In this document: in pieces, positions 1 to 9,136 of the stretch
Layout of the letters: each line of letters opens with the position of its first letter
How positions within the stretch are numbered: position 1 is the first letter of the stretch
Assembly (NCBI GenBank): GCA_964387795.1
Contig: CAYLYP010000015.1
Span: forward strand, 1 to 50,220
Direction of reading: 5' to 3'
From: CAYLYP01 sp964387795
GTDB taxonomy: Bacteria > Bacteroidota > Bacteroidia > Bacteroidales > UBA7960
DNA length: 50,220 nt
Notes under the pieces: model-generated
Database searches by the model: none
Told to the model about the DNA's origin: nothing
Seen by the model: the letters and a program-made list of their open reading frames with translations, nothing else
Position numbers and translations under genes: made by a program

Positions 1-119
1 ATGACATTGTAAATGATATGCATCCTGCTTGTTAAGTGTTTTTCAGCAGACCCTAGGTAAATGATCAGATAATATGGGTTCAAAGAGGGGATAAAGTGAT
101 AATAGATACTTCAGATTAA
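1..119. other. Non-coding left edge
   Basis: I see no supported gene here. The stretch leads directly into the 11-bp repeat array that begins at 120. Whatever gene lies to the left is outside the window. Confidence 0.5.
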
Positions 120-237
120 GGTTTGAGCCGGTTTTGAACCGGACTTGAACCGGGCTTGAGCCGCTTTCAACCCGGCTCAAACCCGGCTCAACACCGCCTC
201 AAACCCGGCTCAACACCGCCTCAACCTATACCATGGT
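120..237 (-). repeat. 11-bp-period repeat array, copy 1 (inverted relative to copy 2)
   Basis: Ten consecutive 11-bp units can be read from 120 to 229, and units 1 to 9 each end in CCG (for example GGTTTGAGCCG at 120-130 and GCTCAAACCCG at 175-185). The array ends in ACCATGGT at 230-237. The first four units carry TTGA and the later ones carry TCAA, so the two halves are roughly complementary and could fold into an imperfect long hairpin or cruciform centred near 163. Its reverse complement aligns unit for unit with 18554-18673. It lies between the window edge and the gene at 615, outside any coding region. The function is unknown. Confidence 0.85.
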
Positions 238-614
238 TACTCCCAGGGGTGTTCTTGGAGTTTATTCAGAAAGAGATCAGGGTGTTCGGGGTGTGTTCAG
301 AAAGTTGGTCGAAAATTTAGCAATTATGCTTCAATGAGGCCAAACAGACTTGTTATCCAATGTTAATGGCCTATACTTTTTATAAAAAGATGGTCATTTA
401 TTGTTTTTTGCTAGTCAGGGCTTGTATTTTTATAAAAAATATTAATTTTACGCTGTCTTGTATGCATAAGAATCACCAGGTCATTTGATTCAAAATCATA
501 AAAAAAAGGAATACAAATCATTTGTGACGATCATGTTTATAAATTTATTTCGAACATTGTAGTAACAAGCAAACAAGGGGTTCTATCAAGTAGCAAACTA
601 AAACTTATTTGTAA
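238..614. other. Non-coding stretch with a short imperfect direct repeat
   Basis: No gene is seen. Two imperfect direct copies of about 27 bases lie side by side: AGGGGTGTTC...TTCAGAAAG at 245-273 and CAGGGTGTTC...TTCAGAAAG at 278-304. The rest is AT-rich leader of the gene at 615. Confidence 0.5.
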
Positions 615-1859
615 ATGAAAAATCACAGCTTTATTCTTGCCTTTCTTTTTTTAATGACGGCATTAAATACTTTTTCCCAGATTAGGTTTCAAAAAGGGTA
701 TATCATTACAAATGATGGAGATACTATTTATGGTGAGCTTAAAAATGAAAGCAACTTGAACATTTATCACTATTGTGTTTTTAAGAAGGATGGTGTTGAA
801 AAAAACTTTGGGCCATCATCTATTAAAGCATACCGATATGAAGATAACAGACACTTCGAATCTCAAATTATTGACACTGTTTTTGTTGAAGTATTGGTTT
901 CCGGTAAGTTAAGCCTGTATAAGTATGAAAACAGTTATTATGTTCAAAAAAACAAGGAGGAAGTTCTTTTGCTGCAGCCCGGAGTAACAGAACTTATGAC
1001 TGTTGAAATAGAACAGGGTTATCAGAGGGGCTATTATGAAGGCGTATTTGATGATAACAAATGGAAAGGTATATTGAGGTACCTTGTTCAGGATTGTGAA
1101 AAAGTGTATAAGAAAGTTCAACACATTGATTTCAACCAACGAAACCTTGTAAACCTTGCAAACGAATATAACGATATAATGGGTCAATCAGGCTCTGATC
1201 AAAGGAAAGGACTCCCTTGGGCAAAAGTACAATTTGGAATTGAAGCTGGCATTACCAACACAAGCCTGGATTTGGATTTTCTTAGCAATACATATTATCA
1301 TCTTGAAAGATCATATTCTTCAAATAATCCCTCATTCGGGGCAATACTGCTCATTGGTTTTCCAAGGGGAACAAACCATTTCGGAATTCAGGCCGAAGGA
1401 AATTTCACTTCTTCTGAATTGATATCAAATATCGTAAAGCCGAACACCCTTGATACAACTTTTTATTTAACAAAAATTTCACTTAGCACTTTAAATATCC
1501 CCTTAATGGCAAGATATTCATTTAAAATAGGCAATCAGGATTTTTATATAAATGGAGGTTTAAACCTGGCAATACAACAGGGTTCTAAGGCTTTAACAAG
1601 TGAGTTTTATAAATCCAATTATGGAGATGAATTTAATATACATAGATATTATACTTCATTCCTGATTACCAACAGCACTGTAGGATATCGGTTAGGGTGT
1701 GGATATCATAAAGATTTTAAAAACTTTTCTGCTGAACTACAATTTAAATATTTAGGATATCAGTTGAATTTCGGACAATTTGTTACAACAGCACACAAAC
1801 ATCTTAACGTTTACAACAACAGTTTATCTGCAAACCTTATAATCCTTTTTGGTAAATAG
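615..1859 (+). CDS. Outer-membrane beta-barrel protein with N-terminal periplasmic domain
   Basis: This is a predicted outer-membrane protein. Residues 1-21 form a signal peptide (basic start, hydrophobic stretch, cut near FSQ). A first domain of about 170 residues opens with NDGDTIYGEL, an opening I associate with Bacteroidota surface proteins. From about residue 205 the protein alternates short amphipathic strands rich in Tyr, Phe and Gly (FGIEAG, YRLGCGYHKDF, FSAELQFKYLGY), as expected of an 8- to 12-stranded porin-like barrel of the OMP_b-brl type, ending in SANLIILFGK. The ligand is unknown. The gene stands alone: the upstream region is a repeat-bearing intergenic stretch, and a hairpin terminator follows at 1903. 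I am fairly sure of the localisation and not of the role. Confidence 0.75.
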   Translation: MKNHSFILAFLFLMTALNTFSQIRFQKGYIITNDGDTIYGELKNESNLNIYHYCVFKKDGVEKNFGPSSIKAYRYEDNRHFESQIIDTVFVEVLVSGKLSLYKYENSYYVQKNKEEVLLLQPGVTELMTVEIEQGYQRGYYEGVFDDNKWKGILRYLVQDCEKVYKKVQHIDFNQRNLVNLANEYNDIMGQSGSDQRKGLPWAKVQFGIEAGITNTSLDLDFLSNTYYHLERSYSSNNPSFGAILLIGFPRGTNHFGIQAEGNFTSSELISNIVKPNTLDTTFYLTKISLSTLNIPLMARYSFKIGNQDFYINGGLNLAIQQGSKALTSEFYKSNYGDEFNIHRYYTSFLITNSTVGYRLGCGYHKDFKNFSAELQFKYLGYQLNFGQFVTTAHKHLNVYNNSLSANLIILFGK

Positions 1860-1902
1860 GGTTTTGCCTGAATGATGTTTCACGGCTGTTTATGTTTTGC
1901 TC

Positions 1903-1941
1903 TTCAACAATAAAATAAGCTGATTGTTGAATCTTTGTTTT
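1903..1941 (+). terminator. Probable intrinsic terminator after the OMP gene
   Basis: A perfect 9-bp stem, TTCAACAAT at 1903-1911 and ATTGTTGAA at 1923-1931, has an 11-base loop and is followed by a T-rich tract. It sits about 45 bases past the stop codon at 1859. The stem is AT-rich, so termination may be leaky. Confidence 0.6.
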
Positions 1942-2055
1942 ACAAGGAGGAGAGGATGTTTTTGATATTCAATCAAAAAAAACTTCATACACAATAAGAT
2001 TAAGGGTTATTGTTTTTTCACCATCTTTGTAAAAGAAAACAAAACAAAAGCACTG

Positions 2056-3219
2056 ATGGGTCAAAAGCCACTTGTCATACATCTTATCAGGCGTTACCTT
2101 CATTATACAGCTACTTTTATTGGCACCCAAATCACAAGTCATGAAGGGTATGATGGCATTGTGGTTTTTATGGAAAAAATCGACAATGTGCTTTTTAAAC
2201 TTCCTGATCCCTACCCTTGCTTTAAAGGCAATGGGGTTACAGATCACTTTGGAAGGTTTATGTATAACTATTTCAGGGTGCTAAGTAAGAGGGGAGAACA
2301 TAATATCCTAAGGCTCATCGAAGAAAAAAAACCTGAAGTCTTGCATTTCCATTTTGGAACAGATGCTGTTATGTATCACAGGCTTTTAAAAAGGAGCAAA
2401 GTGCCCTGTATTGTTTCCTTCTATGGCTGGGATTATTCATCCTTCCCAAAGAAATGGGGAGGGCTTGGGAAGTTTTTATTGCAAAAAAGGGTATTCAGTC
2501 ATGCATCCCTAATTCTTGCCATGTCGGAAGACATGAAAGGATCATTGATCAGACTTGGATGCCCTTCCGAAAAAATTAGGGTTCATTACTATGGCATTGA
2601 TACTTCAAGGTTTTATTTGAAAAGGGATTATAGTCATCAGGAGCCATTGAAGCTTCGTATGCTTTCGTCATTTGAACTACAAAAAGGGCAGATGTTTTTA
2701 CTTGAGGCCTTTCAAAAGGCACAGCAAAATTGTCCAATTCCAATGCAATTATATTTTGCAGGGGATGGTTCGCAAAAACAGATATTTTTAAAGCATTTGA
2801 AGCAAGGGCAATACGATAATGTAATTGTTGAAGATAAATATGAATTTGGTTCAAAAGCACATTTAAAAATGCTTGAAGAGACTGATATTTTTATCCATCC
2901 CGGGATAACAGCTAAAAATGGGAAAAAAGAAGGTATTCCGGGCTCCCTGGTCGAAGCAATGTGTTCAGGCCTGCCGGTAATATCAACGTATCATGCAGGG
3001 ATACCCGAAATCATTACAAATGGTAAAACAGGTTTATTGGTCAGGGAATGGGATGTTGAAGCCCTAAGCCAGGCAATAATAATGCTTGCATCCAATGTAA
3101 AACTTCGTGAAAGCATCGGTTTAGCAGCTCAGGAATATGTGATTGGCAATTGTGATATGAAGCAAGCCAATAAAAAGCTCGAAGCCATTTATACTTCATT
3201 ACAGGATAAAAATAAATAG
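2056..3219 (+). CDS. Glycosyltransferase, GT4 family (GT-B fold)
   Basis: This is a retaining nucleotide-sugar glycosyltransferase, probably cytoplasmic and acting on a surface polysaccharide or glycolipid. The N-terminal acceptor domain contains HFHFGTDA at about 98-105 and a hydrophobic segment reading VSFYGWDY. The C-terminal donor domain begins near residue 200 with LRMLSSFELQKGQ. It carries the family E-x7-E motif as EGIPGSLVE, with Glu292 and Glu300, followed by GLPVISTYHAGIPEII and the final TGLLV. The length of 387 residues is normal for GT4. No other polysaccharide genes adjoin it, so the substrate cannot be told. The gene is tail-to-tail with the TetR gene, with only two bases between the stops. 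The start at 2056 lacks a Shine-Dalgarno site, as usual in this group. Confidence 0.85.
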   Translation: MGQKPLVIHLIRRYLHYTATFIGTQITSHEGYDGIVVFMEKIDNVLFKLPDPYPCFKGNGVTDHFGRFMYNYFRVLSKRGEHNILRLIEEKKPEVLHFHFGTDAVMYHRLLKRSKVPCIVSFYGWDYSSFPKKWGGLGKFLLQKRVFSHASLILAMSEDMKGSLIRLGCPSEKIRVHYYGIDTSRFYLKRDYSHQEPLKLRMLSSFELQKGQMFLLEAFQKAQQNCPIPMQLYFAGDGSQKQIFLKHLKQGQYDNVIVEDKYEFGSKAHLKMLEETDIFIHPGITAKNGKKEGIPGSLVEAMCSGLPVISTYHAGIPEIITNGKTGLLVREWDVEALSQAIIMLASNVKLRESIGLAAQEYVIGNCDMKQANKKLEAIYTSLQDKNK

Positions 3220-3221
3220 TA

Positions 3222-3857
3222 TCAGTTTTTGTCCCTGATTTCCGAAATGATTTTTTCAACAGCTATTGATTGGTTTAGCATGGATAAACCCTTTGGGCTG
3301 CATAGTCCCCTGATAAAATTTATTATCAGGTTATCAAATATTTTCATCTCATCAGAATCCATGTTTAAAGATGAGACCCTGGCTGTTACTCCATGCGCCA
3401 ATTCAACAAGGACGATTGCCGCAATATACGGGGAAATCCCTTGTCGGAAAATCCCATCAGAAATAAGAGCCCCAAGGGTTTGCTGATAATATGCAATAGT
3501 CTTTTTCTTTTCAACAGCCAGATGATTTTGATAGATATCAGGATGGGTTTTCTTAATCTCAGCCAAAAACAATGGATTTACTGCACTATAATTCAGCATT
3601 TCATTTCTGAGCGCATAAATCATAAAATCCAGATTACTGTCAGATCTTGCCTTTGCAGTAAGAAATAAATCATTTTTAGCCTGAATCCTCGAAACGATAC
3701 ATTCCTTAAGTAAGCAATCCTTGTTGGGAAACAATTCATAAATAGTCCTTTTTGATATTCCTAAGGATTGGGCAATAGCATCCATTGTAATACTTTTTAT
3801 CCCAAACTTCAGGAATAGCATCGTCGCCTGTTCTATAATTTTCTGTCGCATATCCAT
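3222..3857 (-). CDS. TetR/AcrR-family transcriptional regulator
   Basis: This is a 211-residue repressor-type protein. The N-terminal DNA-binding domain occupies about residues 1-55 and shows the typical TetR helix-turn-helix, ITMDAIAQSLGISKRTIYELF followed by NKDCLL. The rest is a helical ligand-binding and dimerisation domain without close family signature; it contains one Cys in a C-terminal segment, RGLCSPKG. The start could be Met1 or Met3 (3851). The gene is divergent from the permease pair at 4192, with a 334-base shared upstream region containing a perfect inverted repeat at 3901-3969. This suggests, but does not prove, that it controls itself and the permeases. The inducer is unknown. 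Confidence 0.9.
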   Translation of the reverse strand: MDMRQKIIEQATMLFLKFGIKSITMDAIAQSLGISKRTIYELFPNKDCLLKECIVSRIQAKNDLFLTAKARSDSNLDFMIYALRNEMLNYSAVNPLFLAEIKKTHPDIYQNHLAVEKKKTIAYYQQTLGALISDGIFRQGISPYIAAIVLVELAHGVTARVSSLNMDSDEMKIFDNLIINFIRGLCSPKGLSMLNQSIAVEKIISEIRDKN

Positions 3858-4191
3858 ACCTTATCCCCTGTTGTCAAAACATATAAAAACTCATTATAAC
3901 ATACTACAAATTAATAATTATTATTTATATTCAGGTGTTATATATCGTTAAAAATGGATTTTGTAGTATATTGACGTTTTAAATTCATTATTGTCTATAC
4001 CGTAAAAAAATCATATAAGGCCAGGAGGATGCATCTATAAAGGAAAAGTGAACGTAATTGAACAATAGCTGCTCAAAAACGGACAGGATTGCTGTGGATA
4101 AATAGTTTTATTCTGTTTAATCAACTGAATTTTAATGATTAAATTTGAATGGCACGATTTTTCTTATTTTAAATATTAAAGGTTTAAATCT
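3858..4191. other. Shared upstream region of TetR gene and permease operon
   Basis: This 334-base AT-rich gap lies between divergent genes. It holds the inverted repeat listed separately and no reading frame I would support. No clear -33/-7 pair stands out for either direction. Confidence 0.5.
3901..3969. promoter_or_regulatory. Candidate operator pair: perfect 10-bp inverted repeat
   Basis: ATACTACAAA at 3901-3910 is the exact reverse complement of TTTGTAGTAT at 3960-3969, and the arms are 49 bases apart. Similarity continues for a few bases beyond the arms. The distance is too long for one dimer site but suits two separate sites bound by the adjacent TetR protein, or a loop. The assignment to the regulator is inferred from position only. 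Confidence 0.4.
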
Positions 4192-6594
4192 ATGCTAAAG
4201 AATTATTTGAAAATTGCATTACGTAATCTTATGAAACAAAAGATGTATGCAATTATTAATATTATGGGATTGGCGGCAGGCATATCAAGTTTTCTGTTAA
4301 TTATTTTATTTGTCCAGAATGAATTAAGTTATGAAAAACACATTCCTGACTCAGAGCGGATGTATCGTTTGGTAGAAATACAAAAGCCGGCAGGGATATC
4401 GCCTCAGCATGTAGCAATAACAAGTGGGCCATTTGCGCCTGCTCTTGAAGCCGAAATACCTGAAGTGGAACAAGCACTTAGGTTAATGCCATCCTACTCA
4501 ATAATAAACGTCAACAATAAGGTGTTTCAGGAACCATCCCTCTTTTTTACTGAGGAAGAGGTCATACGGTTCTTTAACCTTCAGATTGTTGAGGGAAATG
4601 CACCTGAGGGGGGATTTCTCAATGGTATTGGCCAGGCATTGATTTCAGAATCTACAGCCATAAAATATTTTGGGAGAAGCCAAAATGTAGTGGGAGAAAC
4701 AATTAAAGAGGGAGAACGGTTATACAAAATTGATGGGGTATTTAAAGACCTCAAAAAAAACTCCCATATAAAACCTGAAGTATTGCTGTCTTTTGCCGAT
4801 GCAGAACAGCTAATACCTGAGTTAAAGATCTGGGGCAACAATTATCTTGCGACATACATCCTTGCACGAAAAGGAATTGATAAAGAAACAATTGAAGAAA
4901 AGATTTATCAGGGATCAAAACTAAAGATGGCAGAAATGGGTGTCCCTGATCAGCCTGTTCCCGAAATGTACCTTCAGCCGTTTCAGGACATACACCTGAA
5001 ATCAAAGCATATTAAATTCCATATATCACAAAGCTATGGGGATATTGGAACCGTAAGGATTTTTCTGGTTATTGCTTTACTTATTATAGTTGTGGCTTGT
5101 ATAAACTTTATTAACCTATCAACAGCCAGGGCATCAAAGCGGTCAAGGGAAGTTGGGATTAGAAAAGTGGTTGGTGCCACACGTAATGACTTAATCGTAC
5201 AGTTTTTGGGAGAATCGTTGACAATCACATTTTTTGCAATGTTAATTGGGGCCAGTATTGTAGAATTGTTTTTGCCCCAATTCAATGTTCTTGTAAATGC
5301 AGGTATGGAAATAGATTTTATCCATAATCCATTGTTTAATGTTGGCTTACTGGGAATATTAATTGTTGTTGGCATGGCTGCAGGTATTTATCCTGCTTTC
5401 TATTTGTCATCATTTAATCCGGTGAGTGTACTTAAAACAGGCTCATTTAACAAGCCCGGAGGAGGAGGTATCCGCAAGGTGTTGGTTATCACCCAGTTTG
5501 TTGTGGCTACGGCATTAATCTTTTGCACTTCAGTTATATTTCACCAGCTTAAATTCCTGAAAAATAAAGAAATAGGATATAATCCGGAGCAGGTTATCAG
5601 TATGAACTTGTATGGAAAAAATTCGGATGAGACAGTAAAACTCTTTAAATCAAAGCTGCTTGAAAATGCAAATATCATTTCGGTAGCCGCGTCAAGTAAC
5701 CCTAATGGGGTTTCGGGGAGCCAGGGGCCAATAAATGTTGCAGATACATCAAATACACAATTAATGGTGAGGTTTGGCTTTGTTGATCCTGATTATTTTC
5801 CCGCAATGGAGGTTCAAATCCTTAAGGGGAGAAATTTCTCTTATGACAATAAAACAGACCCTTATAAGTCTGTTATTATTAACGAATCTGCAGCACGCAC
5901 ACTTAACTGGGAAAACCCAATCGGGAAACAGTTTAAATCGTTTTATAACGACTCACTATCATCAAACTTTACTGTAATAGGGCTCATCAAGGATTACCAT
6001 TATTATTCGCTGCACCAGGTTGTTGAACCGGCCATTTATATTATGGATCCTGGTCAATACCACAGCATTGTGGTCAGGTACAAAAATTTAGATATTAAGC
6101 AGGTGCAGGAGCAAATATCTGTTATTTGGGATCAGTTCTTCCCACAATACCCCTTCCAATCAGGAAGTTTTAATGAAAAGATACAAAGACAATATACTGC
6201 CGAAAATCATTCAATGAGGATCTTTACTTTTTTTGCAATCCTTTGTGTGATTGTTTCCTGCTTAGGCTTATATGGACTAACTGCATTTGTTGTGGAACAA
6301 AAAAGCAAAGAGATAGGGATCCGAAAAGTTTTAGGCTCCTCTTCTAATCAGGTAATATGGCTTTTGGTGAAAGATTTCTTAAAAATGATTGGCATCGCAG
6401 TCGTCATTGCAACACCATTTGCATTTTATTATATGTACCGCTGGCTCGCCAATTATCCCTTCCATATCGGGATAGCCTGGTATCATTTTGCCCTGGCCTG
6501 TTTAACTGTCCTTTCCATTGCTTTTCTTACTGTGTTTTTCCACGCCCGCAGGGCTGCTGTAGCTAATCCTGTTGATACAATGAAATACGAATAA
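4192..6594 (+). CDS. MacB/FtsX-type ABC transporter permease (first of tandem pair)
   Basis: This 800-residue inner-membrane protein has the eight-helix layout of Bacteroidota FtsX-family permeases, which is two permease units in one chain. One transmembrane helix lies near residues 20-42 and is followed by a large periplasmic MacB_PCD-like domain. Helices follow near 289-311, 340-360, 380-405 and 430-450. A second periplasmic domain then precedes the last three helices (about 680-785). Cytoplasmic motifs KRSREVGIRKVVGATR and KSKEIGIRKVLGSS are the family signatures before the FtsX helices. Such proteins work with a separate ATPase (LolD/MacB-like) in mechanotransmission or export, but none is encoded nearby. 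It is followed after three bases by its paralogue and is divergent from a TetR gene. Confidence 0.9.
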   Translation: MLKNYLKIALRNLMKQKMYAIINIMGLAAGISSFLLIILFVQNELSYEKHIPDSERMYRLVEIQKPAGISPQHVAITSGPFAPALEAEIPEVEQALRLMPSYSIINVNNKVFQEPSLFFTEEEVIRFFNLQIVEGNAPEGGFLNGIGQALISESTAIKYFGRSQNVVGETIKEGERLYKIDGVFKDLKKNSHIKPEVLLSFADAEQLIPELKIWGNNYLATYILARKGIDKETIEEKIYQGSKLKMAEMGVPDQPVPEMYLQPFQDIHLKSKHIKFHISQSYGDIGTVRIFLVIALLIIVVACINFINLSTARASKRSREVGIRKVVGATRNDLIVQFLGESLTITFFAMLIGASIVELFLPQFNVLVNAGMEIDFIHNPLFNVGLLGILIVVGMAAGIYPAFYLSSFNPVSVLKTGSFNKPGGGGIRKVLVITQFVVATALIFCTSVIFHQLKFLKNKEIGYNPEQVISMNLYGKNSDETVKLFKSKLLENANIISVAASSNPNGVSGSQGPINVADTSNTQLMVRFGFVDPDYFPAMEVQILKGRNFSYDNKTDPYKSVIINESAARTLNWENPIGKQFKSFYNDSLSSNFTVIGLIKDYHYYSLHQVVEPAIYIMDPGQYHSIVVRYKNLDIKQVQEQISVIWDQFFPQYPFQSGSFNEKIQRQYTAENHSMRIFTFFAILCVIVSCLGLYGLTAFVVEQKSKEIGIRKVLGSSSNQVIWLLVKDFLKMIGIAVVIATPFAFYYMYRWLANYPFHIGIAWYHFALACLTVLSIAFLTVFFHARRAAVANPVDTMKYE

Positions 6595-6600
6595 ACTATG

Positions 6601-9021
6601 ATGCTGTCAAACTATTTAAAAACTGCTTTCCGAAATCTTATCCACAATAAAGGCTATGCTTTTATAAATATTTCGGGATTGTCCCTTGGATTATCCGCTT
6701 CCATATTAATCCTGTTGTTTGTTCAGGATGAACTAAACTATGATAAATGCCACCTTAAGTCGGAGCGGATTTTTAGGATGAATTCAGAATATCATTTATC
6801 GGGTGTAACAAAACAAGCTGCCACAAGCGGATACCCTCTTGGGCCTTTACTTAAGGAAGAGATGCCTTTTATTGAAACCTATACCCGTCTTTTAAGAACA
6901 GGTTCTCAGACTATTATAGAGATTGGGGACAAGCAGTATTTTGAGGATAACCTTTTTTATGGAGATGAAACACATTTTGATATATTAACCCATGAATTTA
7001 TTAATGGGCAAAAGGAACAGGCTTTAAGCGAACCCAATTCCATTGTTTTAACAAGGTCACTCAGCGAAAAATACTTTGGAAAAGATGCTAACCCTGTTGG
7101 TCAAATGATAAAAGTTGGGTCACAGAAGACATCAATGAAAGTCACAGCAGTCATCGAAGACCTTCCCGGCAATGTGCATTTCCCCATACAGGGACTGATA
7201 TCAATGAAAACCATTGACCAATACCTGAATGCCCCTATTGCAATCTGGTCATTTAATGTACATACCTTAATCCTTCTAAAAGAAGGTGCTGATATCAGCC
7301 AGCTTGAAGAAGCTTTTCCGGCTTTCTATGAAAAACACATGGCCGAAATTGGCCGTACATTACAATCTACGTATAAAGTAGTACCTGAAAACCTTCGCAG
7401 TATCCATCTTCATTCAACAGCTGAATGGGATTTTCCAAGAGGACGCATGGCAAACATCTATATTTTTGGAATCGTTGCTTTGTTTATTATTGTAATCGCT
7501 TCCATAAACTATACCAATATGTCAACAGCCCGCTCAGAGAAAAGAAGCAAGGAGGTTGGCATAAGAAAAGTACTTGGCTCAACAAGAAAAGACCTGGTAT
7601 ATCAATTTCTGGGCGAATCAGCATTGATAACCATAGTGTCCTTCCTCATTTCCCTTGCATGTATTGAATTTCTCCTGCCTGTGTTCAACGAGCTTTCAGG
7701 TAAGTCATTCGATAATGAATCCGTTTTTCAATGGGGCAATGTGTGGATATTTATTGTATTTATTGTTCTTACAAGTGTCCTTTCGGGCGCGTATCCTGCA
7801 TTATTTCTGTCGTCCTTTCAACCTGTTGAAGTGTTAAAAAACAGATTTGGAGGCCAGGGTAATAAAGGACTGTTTAGGAAAAGCCTTCTTTTGTTCCAGT
7901 TTACCCTGTCAATGTTAATGATGATGTCAACACTCCTTGTGTCACGTCAATTAAACTATATCAGGAATAAAGATATTGGGTTCAACAAAGAGAATACAAT
8001 GCAGATGAGGCTGAGCGACACTACCTTATTGGGGAGCCGTTCGGATGCATTCAGGGCTGCACTGCTTCAATTACCGGATATTGAAGGAGTAGGTTCTGCA
8101 TCTATCCTGCCGGGAGGAGGGCATTCAAGAAATGTCCATGTGATTGAAGGGTCAAAAGGGGAGCAAATAAACCAGGCAATTAATTTTGCTTTTGTTGACC
8201 TGGATTTTTTAAATACAATGAGCATTGAGGTTGTGAGGGGAAGGAACTTTTTTAAGGATAGCGAGAAAGACCTTAATGAAGCATTTCTTGTAAATGAAGC
8301 AGCAACAAAGTCATTTGGCTGGGGCGAAGAGGCCATTGGGAAAAAAATCCAGTTCGGTGCCAAAGTAGATGACGAAGATGAACAGGTAATCAATGGAAAA
8401 GTTATAGGTGTAGTTAAAGATTACAACTATAATTCCTTGCACCAAAACATTGAACCTCTCGTAATCTTACCTTATAAAGACCTTCTACCACAATTTATCA
8501 TCAGGCTTAAACCTGGATATACACAGGAAAGCATTGGTAAAATCCAAAAGGTTTTTGAAGAATTCAGTCCCTCTCAGGTCTTTCACTACAGCTTTTTGGA
8601 TCAAACACTTGATAAGCTTTATGAATCGGAGACAAAACTATCAAAACTCACATATTGGTTCTCAGGCCTTTCATTATTTATTTCCTTTATGGGCCTTGTG
8701 GCCTTAATATCTTTCTTAACTGAAAAACGCAAAAAGGAATTTGCAATCCGTAGGATCCTTGGAGCAGGAATGCCTGATATCCTAAAACATATTTACAAGG
8801 ATTTTTTATGGATGGTTTTGGTGTCCTTTATTATTGCATGTCCTTTATCATGGTATGGCTTCTTAATCTGGACAAGCAACTTTGCATATTCGGCACCAAT
8901 GAGTTTTGTCCCTATGATAATCGTTGGGATGGCAATATTATTGCTCACATTGATTACTGTCACATGGCATGCAATAAAAACCAGCCGGATAAACCCTGCT
9001 GAAGTAATTGCTTATGAATAA
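6601..9021 (+). CDS. MacB/FtsX-type ABC transporter permease (second of tandem pair)
   Basis: This is a paralogue of the preceding gene with the same order of parts: helix 1, periplasmic domain, four helices with KRSKEVGIRKVLGSTR, second periplasmic domain, then three helices after KRKKEFAIRRILGAG. Two start codons stand in a row at 6598 and 6601. Aligning MLSNYLKTAFRNL with MLKNYLKIALRNL of the neighbour favours 6601. The second FtsX motif has drifted from the usual KEIGIRKVLG form, so the C-terminal half may be less tightly coupled to an ATPase. The two genes are almost certainly one transcript that ends at the terminator at 9053. The substrate is unknown. Confidence 0.88.
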   Translation: MLSNYLKTAFRNLIHNKGYAFINISGLSLGLSASILILLFVQDELNYDKCHLKSERIFRMNSEYHLSGVTKQAATSGYPLGPLLKEEMPFIETYTRLLRTGSQTIIEIGDKQYFEDNLFYGDETHFDILTHEFINGQKEQALSEPNSIVLTRSLSEKYFGKDANPVGQMIKVGSQKTSMKVTAVIEDLPGNVHFPIQGLISMKTIDQYLNAPIAIWSFNVHTLILLKEGADISQLEEAFPAFYEKHMAEIGRTLQSTYKVVPENLRSIHLHSTAEWDFPRGRMANIYIFGIVALFIIVIASINYTNMSTARSEKRSKEVGIRKVLGSTRKDLVYQFLGESALITIVSFLISLACIEFLLPVFNELSGKSFDNESVFQWGNVWIFIVFIVLTSVLSGAYPALFLSSFQPVEVLKNRFGGQGNKGLFRKSLLLFQFTLSMLMMMSTLLVSRQLNYIRNKDIGFNKENTMQMRLSDTTLLGSRSDAFRAALLQLPDIEGVGSASILPGGGHSRNVHVIEGSKGEQINQAINFAFVDLDFLNTMSIEVVRGRNFFKDSEKDLNEAFLVNEAATKSFGWGEEAIGKKIQFGAKVDDEDEQVINGKVIGVVKDYNYNSLHQNIEPLVILPYKDLLPQFIIRLKPGYTQESIGKIQKVFEEFSPSQVFHYSFLDQTLDKLYESETKLSKLTYWFSGLSLFISFMGLVALISFLTEKRKKEFAIRRILGAGMPDILKHIYKDFLWMVLVSFIIACPLSWYGFLIWTSNFAYSAPMSFVPMIIVGMAILLLTLITVTWHAIKTSRINPAEVIAYE

Positions 9022-9052
9022 CCAGAAGGATCTGTTTAAAACATGAAAAAAA

Positions 9053-9094
9053 ACAGCCACCGGGAAAGCAATCTCAGTGGCTGTTTTTATTTTA
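9053..9094. terminator. Bidirectional intrinsic terminator
   Basis: ACAGCCAC at 9053-9060 pairs with GTGGCTGT at 9077-9084. An A-run precedes it and a T-run follows it. It can therefore end the permease operon on the plus strand and glmS, which converges from the right, on the minus strand. Confidence 0.85.
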
Positions 9095-9136
9095 TGGTTC
9101 AATGAGTCAGTTATTAAACTCCTTATTGAAAATGAA

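Noticed and set aside
120..237. CRISPR array
   Set aside because: The units are only 11 bp, contiguous and without spacers, and no cas gene is present.
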